Assembly: GCA_014281115.1 (NCBI GenBank)
Contig: JACONQ010000003.1
Location: 2,108,001 to 2,172,000 of the forward strand
Length of the DNA: 64,000 nucleotides
Reading direction: 5' to 3'
Origin: Laburnicola sp. R22_1
Lineage: Eukaryota; Ascomycota; Dothideomycetes; Pleosporales; Didymosphaeriaceae
Every line of letters begins with the position of its first letter. Position 1 is the stretch's first letter. The position numbers were made by a program, and so were the translations under genes. Of this stretch, positions 45,932 through 57,913 are shown one piece after another. The notes beneath the pieces were generated by a model. That model was given only the letters and a program-made list of their open reading frames with translations, was not told the DNA's origin and did not search any database.

Positions 45932-47157
45932 ATTTATTAAGAAAGTATAAAAATAGCTAAAGATAAAGCGTAAAAAAAGAACTAAGTTATATTTAGGCTA
46001 TTAAGATAGTATATAACTAAGGAGACTATTTTACACTTAAGAAAATCTTAAAATATATTACTACGTATATAATATTTTAAATATTACTAGCCTTTTACCT
46101 ATTTAGAGCGGGGTTGCTGTATAAGTATACTAGAAAAAAATTATTTTTAAAAGTAGAATTGCAAATATGTTTTTAGGTATTTATTTATTTATTTTTATAA
46201 TAAATCTACTAAAGTACAGTTTATAGTTACCTATACGCTCTTCTTAATTACTAAGTAGGAGGCTCTGCTTTTTTAATTATGTTATTTAAGTTAAAAGCCT
46301 TGGTCGTTCTACCCCTAGGTAGTTAATTTAATAACACATAGTTACCTATATTTTAGACGTAATATATACTATCTAAGTTATAAAAGTATAGTTCTATTAT
46401 AGTAAAATTTTGACTTGCTAGGAAACGTAAGTTAAATTTAAAAAAATACTTAACACCCTTAGCACACACGTAAAATGCTACTAGTAGGCCTATAACTTAT
46501 TTAAGAAGTGTAGGTAGAAACTAAACTAATTTCTAATAAAGTTATTAGACTATATCTATAACTACTAGAATAAATTTAATATAACTTTAAAAGATAGTTA
46601 CGTTATAGATTTTATAAAGTGTTTTAATAGTGAAATAACCTTAAAGTTATATTTATTATCTACTAAATACTACAATATAGTAGCTCTTATTAAACAGCAG
46701 ATAATAAATATCTATTATAGTAATTAATATATAACATTAGTAAGACATAATATATAAACTATAATAAAGTTAAAATAATTTAAATAAAAATAATCTAACT
46801 TTAAAGGGGATAAAAAAACTCTAAAAAAGGCTAAAACATTTAACTAAAAGTAAAAGATACTAAAGTATTACACTAAAGTGCAAGATAATACTAAAAAATA
46901 TTTAATAATAATTACTTACTACTATTATAGTAAAGAAGGGCACCTTTGTCTAGATTATGTTAATTTAGATAAGCTATTAGCTTTTAGGTCTAAGAAAGCT
47001 TAGAATACAAAGAAGAAGCTAAAGAAATTAGGAAAAGCTAAGGTGTAGAAAATATCTTAGCTAATCTTACTATCTATATTAAATTAATTATTAGCTATAT
47101 TAATAAAATTCTAGAGGTTAAAAATATTAGTTATTTATATAATTACGTTTATAAGAT
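45932..47157 (+). pseudogene. Gypsy relic IV: gag with a mutated zinc knuckle (split by G10)
   Basis: Plus-strand gag-like relic. At about 46915-46956 it reads YYYYSKEGHLCLDY, which fits CX2CX4HX4C exactly if three of the Tyr are former Cys (TGY to TAY, a G-to-A change as RIP makes). A basic tail follows (KKLKKLGKAKVQK, about 47010-47060), as in nucleocapsid ends. Interrupted by the 102-bp G10. The zinc knuckle would bind the element RNA. The upstream gag core is not recognisable by motif. Confidence 0.65.
46236..46337 (+). mobile_element. Retroposon G, copy 10 (102 bp)
   Basis: Exact 13-bp duplications atagttacctata (46223-46235, 46338-46350). Contains only the terminal 102 bp; the 3' junction reads ATA. 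Confidence 0.85.
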
Positions 47158-47169
47158 ATTTAAAAGTAT

Positions 47170-47284
47170 GTGTGGCGTTAAATTAACTACCTAGAGGTAG
47201 CACGACAACGGCTTTCAGCTTAAATAACATGACAACAAAAGCAGAGTCACCTGCTTAGTAATTAAAAAGAGCGTGAAAAAGATA
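47170..47284 (-). mobile_element. Retroposon G, copy 11 (115 bp)
   Basis: Exact 12-bp duplications atttaaaagtat (47158-47169, 47285-47296). Sense is minus; the end reads gtgtggcgtta, with two extra bases before the usual gtggcg. It truncates at nearly the same place as copies 4, 5 and 10. Confidence 0.85.
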
Positions 47285-47296
47285 ATTTAAAAGTAT

Positions 47297-48089
47297 AATA
47301 ACTTTAAAAATTAAAATAAATAAATAAAATAATAGTAAGGCCATAGTTAACTTTAGTTCTACTCTAAATCTCCTTACTACTAAGTTAGTAAAAAAGTAGA
47401 TACTAAAATAGTTTTACTAATAAAATTACTAGTAAAAGCTATAAATGGCTCTCTAGTAAAGGTTTATAGTACTACTATTTTATAACTAAAGCTAACTAAC
47501 TTTTATAGTTAAAAATACACTTAGAATATTTTTATTATTATTACTAATCTCTATAAATATAAAATTGTCCTAAGTCTTCCTTAGCTTAATTAAAAAGACC
47601 TAAACCTAAATATTATAATATATAAGGTGCTTTTATAAAATAATTCTAATAGTTATAGTGCAAGCTTTAAAAGGATAGCGATTAACAATATTAAAAGAAT
47701 AGCTATTAACAATATAGATAAATGTAATTGTACCATATATAAACTAATAATAGTAGTTTTTACCTATTTAATTAGTAGTATAGATTGTATAGGCCTTAGT
47801 AGTCCTAATAGGTGTAAAAAGTTACTTATCTTAAATAAGTACTCTAAGTTTACTAATATTGCTTTAGATAAGAATTATAAGGTAGTGCTAAAGTATAGTT
47901 TAAGTAGCTTATGTATAAATTTTAAGTCCAGTACTTAATCATTATATTTTGTTTTATATAATTTTTTTATATTTACCTTTAACGCCCTAACGAAGTATAT
48001 TAATAAATATTTAATGTAAAAGTAAAATTACTACTCTAAGTTACCTACGAAAGCGCCTATTATTTTTATAAAAAAGAACAATAGTAACT
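47297..48089 (+). pseudogene. Gypsy relic IV: protease and start of RT
   Basis: The protease-like segment STLNLLTTKLVKKQ (about 47350-47395; family DSGATLNFI) is followed by LTFIVKNTLRIFL (about 47490-47530). A pre-RT/finger segment comes near the end: ALTKYINKYLMQKQ (about 47985-48030; family ALKEYLDENLEKGFI) and KAPIIFIKKNNSNL (about 48050-48086; family GAPVLFVKKKDG). Cut off at 48090 by element L; the rest of RT is not found in the window. Confidence 0.68.
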
Positions 48090-48449
48090 TATATAATAGT
48101 TCTGTGCCGGCCTTCCTACTAAGCACACTCTATTACCTTTTTTTTACATCTTATTTCCCTCTATCTATGCCTTTTACCTTCCTAAAGGCGCCTTTTCTAG
48201 TTAGTGTTAGTGTATAGCTAGCGTAGGCCTATGCCCTATACTGCCCTCTATATGAGAAAGGGCCCCTTATATCCCTTTTATATCCACTATTATAGAATAG
48301 TATTAATTTAACTAGCTTTTTTAACTATTCTAGCTATCCCTAATAGATTAGCCCTATACGACTATGTACCACCCTTATATTATTTTAAGATTAATCTTTT
48401 ATTTAGCTATAAATAGTAATATAATATCTACTCCTCTTTTAAGACGCTG

Positions 48450-48975
48450 CCTATAGGTAGTTAAATTAGTAGAAGTTTTACCTTATTAGTTACTAGTTAT
48501 ACTAAATAGTACTTTTACACTAAGATTTATAAAACTACTAATATAACTTCTCTGCCTACTATAAGTGGGTAAAGGTATATTAGATTAATTACTAATTGTG
48601 CTAGGTAGTTATTATGCTACCTAAGGTCTATAAAACAACTAATATAACTTCTCTGCCCACTGCGAGTTAGTAAGGGTGTATTAGTTTATTAGTTACTAGT
48701 TATACTACGTAGTTATTATACTGCGCTAAGGTCTATTTACGAGACTACTTCTATACTCTTTTAGCTACTATAAGTTAGTAAGAGTGTATTAGTTTATTAG
48801 TTACTAGTTATGCTAGGTAGTTGTTACACTACACTAAGGTCTATTTAGAGAGGCCGCTTTTACACTTCTCTACTTACTATAAGTTAGTAAGGGTGTATTA
48901 GTTTATTAGTTACTAGTTGTGCTAGGTAGTTATTACACTATGCTAAGGTCTATTTAGAGAGGCTACTCTAGAAGT
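48450..48975 (+). repeat. ~109-bp tandem repeat, about five units
   Basis: Units share gttagtaagRgtgtattagt, then ttagttactagtt, tgctaggtagttrttayact and aaggtctatttagaga. The last three units (48663-48975) are ~109 bp and most alike; the first two are diverged. It lies in the presumed leader/LTR of element L, where subrepeats often act as enhancers. Confidence 0.8.
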
Positions 48976-51529
48976 TCTAATAATCTAAATATAAATAATA
49001 ATTAATAAATAATAACTACTACGCTACACTCTATATAGCTAACCTGTCTAATAACTCCCTTTTGGCGCTATTATAGCAAGGGCATAAGGTATAGAGCTAG
49101 AGGATTAGAGTTAGGCTCTAGAGGTAATATAGAGGTTAAAGTTTTATATATTTTATCTTATACTTTATCTTTTACTTAACTTAGACTATGCGCTAGCTCG
49201 CACGCTATATAAGACCTACTATCCTACATTTATCTACTACACTCTTTCTATAATTCCTACTTTACTTAACCCTACTACTGCCTACACTATAGCAAGTTAC
49301 TACCTTTTAATTTAGAAAACTTCTAGAATGTTTCTAATATTCTCTCTACCCCTAGATAGTTTTAGAATAGATAATATAGAGGGGAATATTTGCCTACACC
49401 GTATTAATAATAGTTTATATAATACTTATAGTAGGATTCCTCTACTCTACTTTACTAGTTATTTATTATTTATTAAGCAAGAAAAGTAACTAATAGTTAC
49501 TTCTAAAACTACTAGTTGCCTTTCTAGCTTTATAAAAAAGAACAGTATAGTTAAACTACTTAGAAAGGTCTACCCTAATAGAATTTCTTATAATACTCCT
49601 AAGCATAATTAATATACTGTTGCACTTAAAGCAGATTAGCTAGGTAATAAATTTTTACTAATAGACTTTAAGTAGCTTACGTACTAAGGCAAAGCTAAAC
49701 TTAAAGCTACTAAAAAGCTTAGTGCGTTTTTAGCGGAATTTAAACTAGACTAATTGCTCTAGTATAGTCTAAAAATAAAATAATTACTGACTACCTATTA
49801 GCTTTAGGCTTAATATAGCTTTTCTTAAAGTCTACTTTTAAAGCAGTTACTAGAATTAGTAGCTAGAGCTATTATAAAGTCTAAAAATAACCCTAGATAG
49901 AAAAATATTATTTAGGCTTTATATAAGCGTGCGAATATATTTAAATAAGCTTTTACTATACTTAAAGTATAAACACCTTATACTATAATCTATATAATAG
50001 AGAAAGGATTCTAATTCTACTCTAATAGTGCTAATAACGCAGCTATTAAAGAGAACTTATTTACTTTTAATAAAGCTCTTCCTTTTATTAAAGATACTTA
50101 TAATTTATAGCACTACACTTATATACCTTTACAAAACTCTAGCCTAAAAACACCTAATCTACTATATAGTTTATGCCGCCCTTATATAACTAAGTAGAGC
50201 TTATTCTATCTAGTTGCGTCCTAATATACGCCCCAATATACGCCCTAGCTAGCGCTCTAATATATATCCTATTATCTGCTCTAGCTTATAGTGTCTACTT
50301 TATAACTAGATAATATCTTTTACTACTTTCTAGTTTCTAGATATATATAAACTAAGCTCGCTAATAGCGCCTGGATAGATATGCTCTAAGGTAGGTATGC
50401 TTTTGCTACCTCTAGTATATCTAAGCTAGAACATTTTATAAAGCTATCTAATATTATTAAATACTATAAAAAAGGTTAATTTAGCCCTAGTATTAAAGAT
50501 TAGCTAGAGAATATGCGAAATAAGTACTAAGTAAATATAAACTATTACTAGGACAATAACTACACAAAAGATTAAGGCAACCTTATAGAAAATATACTTA
50601 CCTACCTTAGATGCGCATCTTAAGAGGTTGCACAACATTAATATTAAATAAATTAGGCTTGAAATAAAGATTATAGACCTATATTATTTTTTAAATTCCT
50701 AAAAGAAACTTAATACAATTTCTTTACTTTCTAGTAGGTATATAAAAAGTTTTATAAGCTCTTTCTCTCTAATATAATAGATATTTAGATAGTTCTATAT
50801 GCTTTTAAGGGCTTATCTAGAAAGGATAAACTAGATATAAAGACCTAGAAGGATAAATTATAACTTAGGTTAACTAGAAGTCTTATAATAATACTATAAA
50901 ACGAGAAAAAAAAATCCTAATATTAACTATACTATAATTAAACGCTAAATAACTGCAGCTAGCTGTACTATTTAAGATAATAATATAATAACCCCTTTTT
51001 AGGCGCATATATAGACTCTTGTTAAGGTATTATCTTCTAGATTAACGCCCTTATATATAGTAACTAAAAAATAAACACCCTATTCTATACTTACTTCCCC
51101 CTTTTTAACTTTTTATAATTAAACTAAGATATAGTGCATTAAGAATAACGTCTACTTTAGCTATAGCAAAAGGCTAGGAAGTAGATACTTATACTACTAT
51201 CCTAAGGCAGCTATATAAGCAAATATTCAAGTAGAGAATAATCTTAATTTAAATAAACTTAGTATTATTTACTACTCTAATTTAAAGGTAGGTAATGTAT
51301 TAGATAATAAGGCTTTAAATATACACTACTAGACTACTCTAACCTAGAAGCTTATATAAGAGCTACTAAACTAATTAATTTAAATAAACTATAATTCTAA
51401 CAACAAAACGTAGATGCTAAACTAAAATTACTACCTATAGGCAGCAAGATAGTAAGGGTTTCTAAACTATTTAGGAGGTCTTAGTTAGTTATGCTAGTGC
51501 AAATTATATTCTAAAAGTTAACTTTTAGG

Positions 51530-51810
51530 TTGCAAGTCTTAATAGACACTAGTGCTAGCGCTTATAACCTTATTACTTTAAGGTATATAAAGGTAGTATA
51601 AAAATAGCTTAAAGCTAAACTCCTCTACCTAAATATACTAGTCCTCCTTAAGAACTTTATAGAAAAGAGAAGTGTAAAAGTAAATACCTATTTTATAGCC
51701 TAGCTTAATATTAATAGATATAGCATTACTATATAGTTTATATTCTACAAAATAGGAAACTATAGTTTTATTATTAGTAGAATTTTTTTAAGTAAGCTAA
51801 CTGCCTAGTT
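51530..51810 (+). pseudogene. Element L: retropepsin relic
   Basis: Plus-strand VLIDTSASAYNLITL (about 51536-51580) fits the LIDTGA active site of retroviral-type aspartic proteases, with Gly changed to Ser. It is followed ~65 residues later by a hydrophobic NYSFIISRIFL stretch (about 51755-51790), where the ILG.D motif normally lies. The catalytic Asp is kept. The region after it, to 53390, is Pro/Gln/Leu-rich with no recognised domain. Confidence 0.6.
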
Positions 51811-53395
51811 AATGCTTAGGACTGCCGCCTTTATTAGAAAAATAATAGGAATCTAACCTTTGCTAGCAACCTTATCCTACTATAGACTTTTTTCTACTTG
51901 ACTTTTCCTACTAGAATAATGCTACCTAATAGGATAGTCTACTTAATAAGTAGAACTATACCTACTAAATAACTTGCTTATTAAAAACTAACTAAAGAAT
52001 CTCTAAAGAGATCCTTATTTAGCTTTCTAGTCCTACTATCTTAGTTATTAGAACGTACTTAAAGGTTTACTGGAAACTAAGCTATAAGAATGCCTTTAAT
52101 AGAGATAGTAGCGTAGAGGCTATATAGTTGCCTTTCTTAGACAATAAACTATTAGATAATAAATTGCCTTTTAGTTACCCTATCTCTACTACTAAAGAAA
52201 GCTACTAGCAAGACTAGTCCCTAGGAATTATATAGTAGAATCTAGATCTTACTTCTAACTCTAGACCTAGAGACTATAAACCTACTAGAGAAGCTAATTC
52301 GCAGATTAGATAGCTCTTAGTAGTAAAATTAACTATTTAATTAAAACTACTCTAGCTAAAATAACCTAGATTAGCACTTTTCTACCTTACTAAATTGCTA
52401 ATATAAAAGGAGAACTTAGTATTACTTACTATAGTAATAGTCTAGAAGATTATAACGCTGCCTACTATAGTAGTAGATTAGAAGATAGAAAGCCCACCTA
52501 TTATAATAATCTTCCTAACAATAATCCTAAATTTACTAACCTAATTAACTCTAAGTCTAACTCTTTATAAAAAGAATGCTTAGGAAATAAATTAGATAGT
52601 AAACTGCCTAATAAAATCGCCTAGAATGCTAACAATTAGGAGCTGCCCCCTAACTATTAGCCCTTAATTTAATATACTAGTTACCTAACTTATTTTATTC
52701 CTAGGGGTACCCTAAGATATAAAAGTAGGTAGCCTAGTTTACTACTAGTTAAGTAGCTTCCTAGCTAGCCTACTATACGTAGGCACCTATTACCTTTAGC
52801 GCCCTTACTTCTAGCTGTTTAACATTCTAGCCAGCTAGCTTACTACTAATTTAGCAGCTCCCTACTTATAATAGGCGCATAGGGCACTTATAACTTTTAG
52901 CATCTTTACTTCTACTCCTAGATGCTTTTACTACTACTAGCAGTCCCTATAGCTTTAGGAGCTGCCCTACCCTAATTAAAAACTATATAATTAGGTTAAA
53001 TTTTTTTTAAAACACTCTTTTATAGTACTAGAAAACCTTATATAATATAATTGCGCTAGCACGCAATAAACTAACTAGAAAGATTTTAGCTAACTATATT
53101 TTTATATAGCCTTGGAGCTAAGAATACACTCTATTAGTAAAATGCTAAATACTAAGATATAGTTTCTACTACATTTTTTTACTAATTTACTAATTTACTC
53201 CTAATAACCTTTTTTAATATCTTTACTAAATAGCAACTAAATTAAAACCTAAGGCTGCTATTAGAACTATAGGGGCCTATTACCCCTATTGCAACTCTCT
53301 TTAGCCCTATAATAGTGCTAGTTATATTAAAAATTCGCTAAAACACCCTATTTGTCTATACTTTCCCTTCTATTTTTAGATCTTAAAAGGGGGGT

Positions 53396-53690
53396 TATAT
53401 AATAGTTCTGTGCTAGCCTCCTTACTAAGTACACCTATCGCAGAAATAAGGCTCTAACTAGGTGCAATCACGTGTTCGTAATTATATAAGTAGTATTATT
53501 TTAGCCCTGCTTCTTTTCTATAAGTGTATATATAGTCTAGCCCTTTAGCTTCCTTATTTATATAGTAATCTCATCTAATTTGCTTACTAAATCTAAGATT
53601 CAAACTTATTTTCCTTTAATAGTTATAAGTCTAGCGCATTAAGATTATAGGCTAATTCTTCCTACACACTTATATATTAGAATTCTAATT
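53396..53690 (+). repeat. 5' LTR and leader of copia relic II
   Basis: Begins tatataatagttctgtgcta. Contains ataaggctctaactaggtgc, a cacgtg box (53471-53476), a TATA-like aattatataagtag (53480-53494) and pyrimidine-rich stretches, then runs into a copia gag. No second LTR of this family exists in the window, and the 3' boundary is not defined. Confidence 0.5.
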
Positions 53691-53759
53691 TATATACTTT
53701 AATTACTCCGTACTAATTATTTCTAATCTTTTTTTATACTTAAATCTTATCTATAATTA

Positions 53760-56122
53760 AAATAACTAATATTATAATTCCTACTATAAAGGTGCTCCTT
53801 ACTAACTAAGTAAGCTAGCCTTTCTAGCTTATCCAGCTCTAATTTTATACTTAGTCTAAAGGGGTCTAGTGTCGTATTAGCCCTAACGCTAATAAAATTA
53901 TTAATTAAGATTTAATTTAACTAACTTGTCCTATACTTCTAAAGAAGACTATAAGTATAAATAACGCTATATATAATAATTAGATTAAATTCTATAATAT
54001 TTAGATTGCGAAGTATTAAGTAGAAGTATAAGACTAGCAGATTAATATAATAAAGATCTAGAATATTATCTTATAGGTTTATACTATAGTATTCTAAGAT
54101 CTGTTAGCACTAGCTATAATTATAATAAATAATAAAAAGAAGACCTTCCTATAAGCGCTTATTAAGATACTTTAGAAAGATCTAGCTCTAATAAAAGTAA
54201 GCATAAAGAACCTAGTACACACCTAATACTAAGTACACCTTAAGAAAGCTAAATATAGAAGGTAGATACCTAAAATATAGTACTAAGATTAGTAGCTCCT
54301 TTTTAATAAGGCTAAGAGTTTTAAGCTTCCTAATATAAAAGGTAAGCTTGCTATATATAACTTCGTAGACGCGCTAGTAGTTACGCTTATACTAGAATAG
54401 GCCTAATTAATAAACTAGTATCTTATATAAGACGCTTCGCTTAGTATTAAGATAATAGATCTTGCTACTATTAGAAAGGTCTACTCTATACTTATTTAGG
54501 AGTACTAGCTTTAAGTACCTAATAGTAAGTTATTAGGTATATTTACAATAATTACTAGTTAAAATAATAATTAAAAGAAGCAAGGTAGTAGTAGCTTAAA
54601 TAAGAAAGCTTATAAAAAGGCTAATAAGTACCCTCATATACCTAGGGAGCATAAGTAGAATAGTCTTAATTACTAACGTTTTTAAACTACTATTATTAGC
54701 AAATGCTTTAAAGAAGTGCTACTTTTTACTCTTCAAAAAAAGCGTAAGGGCATTAATAATTGTTTAGTATCTCTATAATAGAAGAAGTTTTACAGTAGAA
54801 TTAAAATAAAAGGCTAGAAATCTACACCTATAGTAAGGAGCTTAACTACTCCTACCTACCTAGAATTAATAGCTTACGCTCTAATTAATCTATTAGTCTT
54901 TAATAGGTAGCTGTAGGAAAGCTTAGGGGTATACTTAATAATATATCCCAGTAATTACCCACTTACACAGAGCACTATTCTTACTAGAGGAGCTATAGTT
55001 TATTTTATTAATAATTAATTACTTCTAACACCTAGCTTATTTAAGAAGGCAAGCTTAATCTAGAGTGTTAAAGCTAGAACTTAGGCTCTTCTAATTTTAG
55101 AAATAAAAGATTAACTTATAAAGGACGTACTTATTAGTAAGTATCGTACGCGTATAGAAGATCTTTTACTAAAGAATATTAAAGTTATAAAAGATTTTTA
55201 TATTAATATTCTGTTTAAAGCTTATTTAAAAAAGGTAAGGATCTTGTACCTATGTGTAGATAAATTATTGCGCATAGGAACTCTTACTTCATATATTATT
55301 TTAGTAGAACTAAATAGTATCTGTAACTTTACCTTTATTAAATATAAGCCTCTTTTCTACAATTTTTTAGCTATAGTAATTAGATAATTATACTATAATC
55401 TTCTGCAAAAAGATACTAAGTAACTCTAGCACCTTTAATTAGGTTATTTAGGCTAATAAGCACGTTAAATTTTAGTTTAAAATACGTAAAACCTATGTAT
55501 CCTTAGTACTTAAAAGAAGACCTATTAGCATTATTCTATAATATATATAATAAGAGTAATCTCTAGACGCCTAAAGAAATAATCTCTAAGAATATTCTAT
55601 TATATTTCTTAGGATAAATTTAACTTCTTAGTAGGACAGCTTAGAGAGGTATAGAGCTTAATTATTAAGAAAGAACTTAGTAGAAAGATCTATAATAATA
55701 CCTTATATTAAAAATTTTGCTAGAGATTATATAAGTAATAACTAACCTTAACTAATAGGTAGAAAATAAATATAAGCTTAAAGTTGTTATAATCTATTGG
55801 GATAATAATACTACTACTCTTCCCTAAAGAGAACAATTAGTCTATAAGGACTATACAGACACATAAGAAATTAAGATTACCTATATTCTATTATATACGC
55901 ACAAACTAAATAGAGTACTTAAGCAAGTAGTGTAAGAAATTATTACTAAGACTATAATAATAAAAGAAAGCGCAAATCTACTGCCTAAAATATAGCCTAA
56001 GATTATAAGTGTAGCTGCTTACCTCTATAGTCAGAGCCTAATAGCTTTATATACTTTTTATGCACTAGATAAAGTGCTTAAAAATTAGTTTAGGTAGTAT
56101 TTCTATTAGTATAAGTCTACTT
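53760..56122 (+). pseudogene. Copia relic II: gag and start of pol
   Basis: Copia Gag layout on plus: IQIAKYQVEVQDQQINIIK (about 53998-54055; family YKHQLEEYDLQIKALKDIN), then LLALAI (54100), and FKLPNIKGKLAIYNFVDAL (about 54315-54375; family LPEVQGMKPQYDFVESL). A K-rich tail (KKAYKKANKYPHIPREHKQN, about 54600-54660) precedes the position of the knuckle (KCFKE). Protease and pre-integrase sequence should follow, but no active site could be assigned. Interrupted at 56122 by G12. Confidence 0.7.
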
Positions 56123-56134
56123 AAATATAAGTAT

Positions 56135-57005
56135 GTGGCCTTAAATTAACTACCTAGGGGTAGCACGACAAAGGCTTTTATCTTAAATAATATAACAAGA
56201 AGAAGCAGAGCCCCCTACTTAGTAATTAAAAAGAGCTTAAAAAAGGTAGTAATTACAAAAAAAGCGCGTTTAAACTACTAAGCGAGCTTAGCGGTCTTAG
56301 CGCGCATAGCTCCTATATATAAAGTTTTTATAAAGAGGCTACTTAGAACTTTAGGAGAGGAATAAAACTTTAGCGCAGCCACGCTACAGTTATCTATCCT
56401 TTCTTCGCTATTCGAAGTTATAAACTACTATCTAGATTATTGCAAATAATATATATTAATAAATTAATAGGTACGTACTACTTTATAAGTAGGATAAGGG
56501 TAACACGTACTAGATATACGTTTGTCGCTCTATTACTATATTAAGATTGTCCTTAACAAATCTTCTACTATCTCTCTACGCCCTACTATTCTTCTAGGCA
56601 TTAATATTATTTCTAAAGAAGTACTCACTATTACTAAAAAGTATATACTAAAAATACGCGCTACTGCTGTTAAAGTGACTACGCTAGAGTTTTGTTCTAT
56701 CTAAATACTTCTCTAGCACAAGGGGCAGGTATACTTAACTATTTATAAGGCAGTTCTAGTGTACTAGTTAGGTTAGTAGCTTATCTAGTTTGCAAAGGAC
56801 TATAAAATTAAATTTCTGCTCTAGTAGATGCAATTACTCTTTATTAGTAATAGAATCTAGCAGGGAATATTAAAGGAGGATAATAATGTATTTATTAATA
56901 AGCTCTAAGGTCGCGAGAGCATCGCATAGATCCGTAAGATCCTCCTAGCTGTTATTGCTATCGTTGCTATTAAGTTGGCACATTTAAGCGAGTACGCCGC
57001 GTAGC
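56135..57005 (-). mobile_element. Retroposon G, copy 12 (871 bp)
   Basis: Exact 12-bp duplications aaatataagtat (56123-56134, 57006-57017), splitting copia relic II. Sense is minus; the 3' junction is ATA. It stops ~240 bp short of copy 9 at ...gagtacgccgcgtagc. The 60-codon frame at 56522-56704 is the same antisense frame as in copies 2 and 3. Confidence 0.85.
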
Positions 57006-57017
57006 AAATATAAGTAT

Positions 57018-57910
57018 AAATAGCTAATTTTTGTCCTAATTAGAGTAGAATTTACACCTATAGCTACTAAGTACCTTCTTTAAAAAGAAATAAAGTAGTA
57101 GGGCAGAATAAATAAGAATTTAAAGTATATCCTAGGGGCTATAGTAGATATCTTATTAGTTATAAAGTATTAAATCTTTACAGAATATAGATTCTAGTAC
57201 TTAATGAGGTAATTACTACACATAATATTATATTTAATAAGATATTATAATATAAGGGCAAAGCTAATTAAGGTATACCTTATAAAGAAGTATTAAAGAT
57301 TATTAAAGTCCAATATAAGGGTGAGATTCATAATCTAAAAAAAGAACTTATAAATATTCTTAATCTTTTTATTATACTAAATAAGTAAGTAAATACTAAG
57401 TAAATAGAGGATAGTGCTTCTATCTAGTAATCTAAGAACATAGCTAGCTAGGCTGGTAATTAAGTAGCTAATAGAACAAATATATAGGCAGTAAGCTTAG
57501 CTAGCAAGTAGCTAAGAATTTATATAGTTTAAAGCGAGCATATAGAGCTTACAACCCCAAAATAGACGCTAGAGCTAGGTAATCTAGGGCACAACTAGTT
57601 AAGGAATTATAAGGAGACTAATAGCTACTAAAGTGTGCACTAATCTAGGCAAGCTAGCCTATTAGATTCTAGAGAGCATTCTCTCTAAAGTATAGAGCCT
57701 AAGAGCTCTATAGCTACTTTTTAATCTAGCCTTAGGAGCTTAGCTACGCTAAAGAAAGTAGATAATCTACTAGTAAGCTAAAGGCAAAGATAAGATTAAG
57801 TATTTCTAAAATTAAGTAGAAGACTCTAAGGTAATAATATAAATACGGGCGTTTAGGACTATTTACCTCTTTAAAAATAAAGAGATTATAATTAATATAA
57901 TAATACTACT
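57018..57910 (+). pseudogene. Copia relic II: integrase C-terminus and linker
   Basis: The plus strand reads ELKVYPRGYSRYLISYKVLNLYRI (about 57115-57190, two windows), matching the copia stretch (…GYLVGYDSTNIFRIW..) that also occurs at 61760 in copia III, then LNEVITTHNIIFNKIL (family IRTRDVTFDE). A long Q/S/N-rich linker follows to about 57800, as expected between integrase and RT. RT itself is missing; an H element begins at 57914. Confidence 0.7.
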
Positions 57911-57913
57911 ATT

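Larger units (their letters stand above)
48090..53395 (+). mobile_element. Element L: degenerate LTR-type element, gag-protease only
   Basis: Starts with 45 bp (tatataatagttctgtgccggcc type) that recur at 53396, where they follow a polypurine tract (aaaagggggg, 53385-53395). The two could be the starts of 5' and 3' LTRs, but similarity stops after ~45 bp. The interior has a promoter-like AT/GC-alternating region (49020-49280), a long gag-like quasi-frame (49300-51500) and a retropepsin site. No RT or integrase was seen, so it may be non-autonomous or cut by deletion. Confidence 0.45.
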
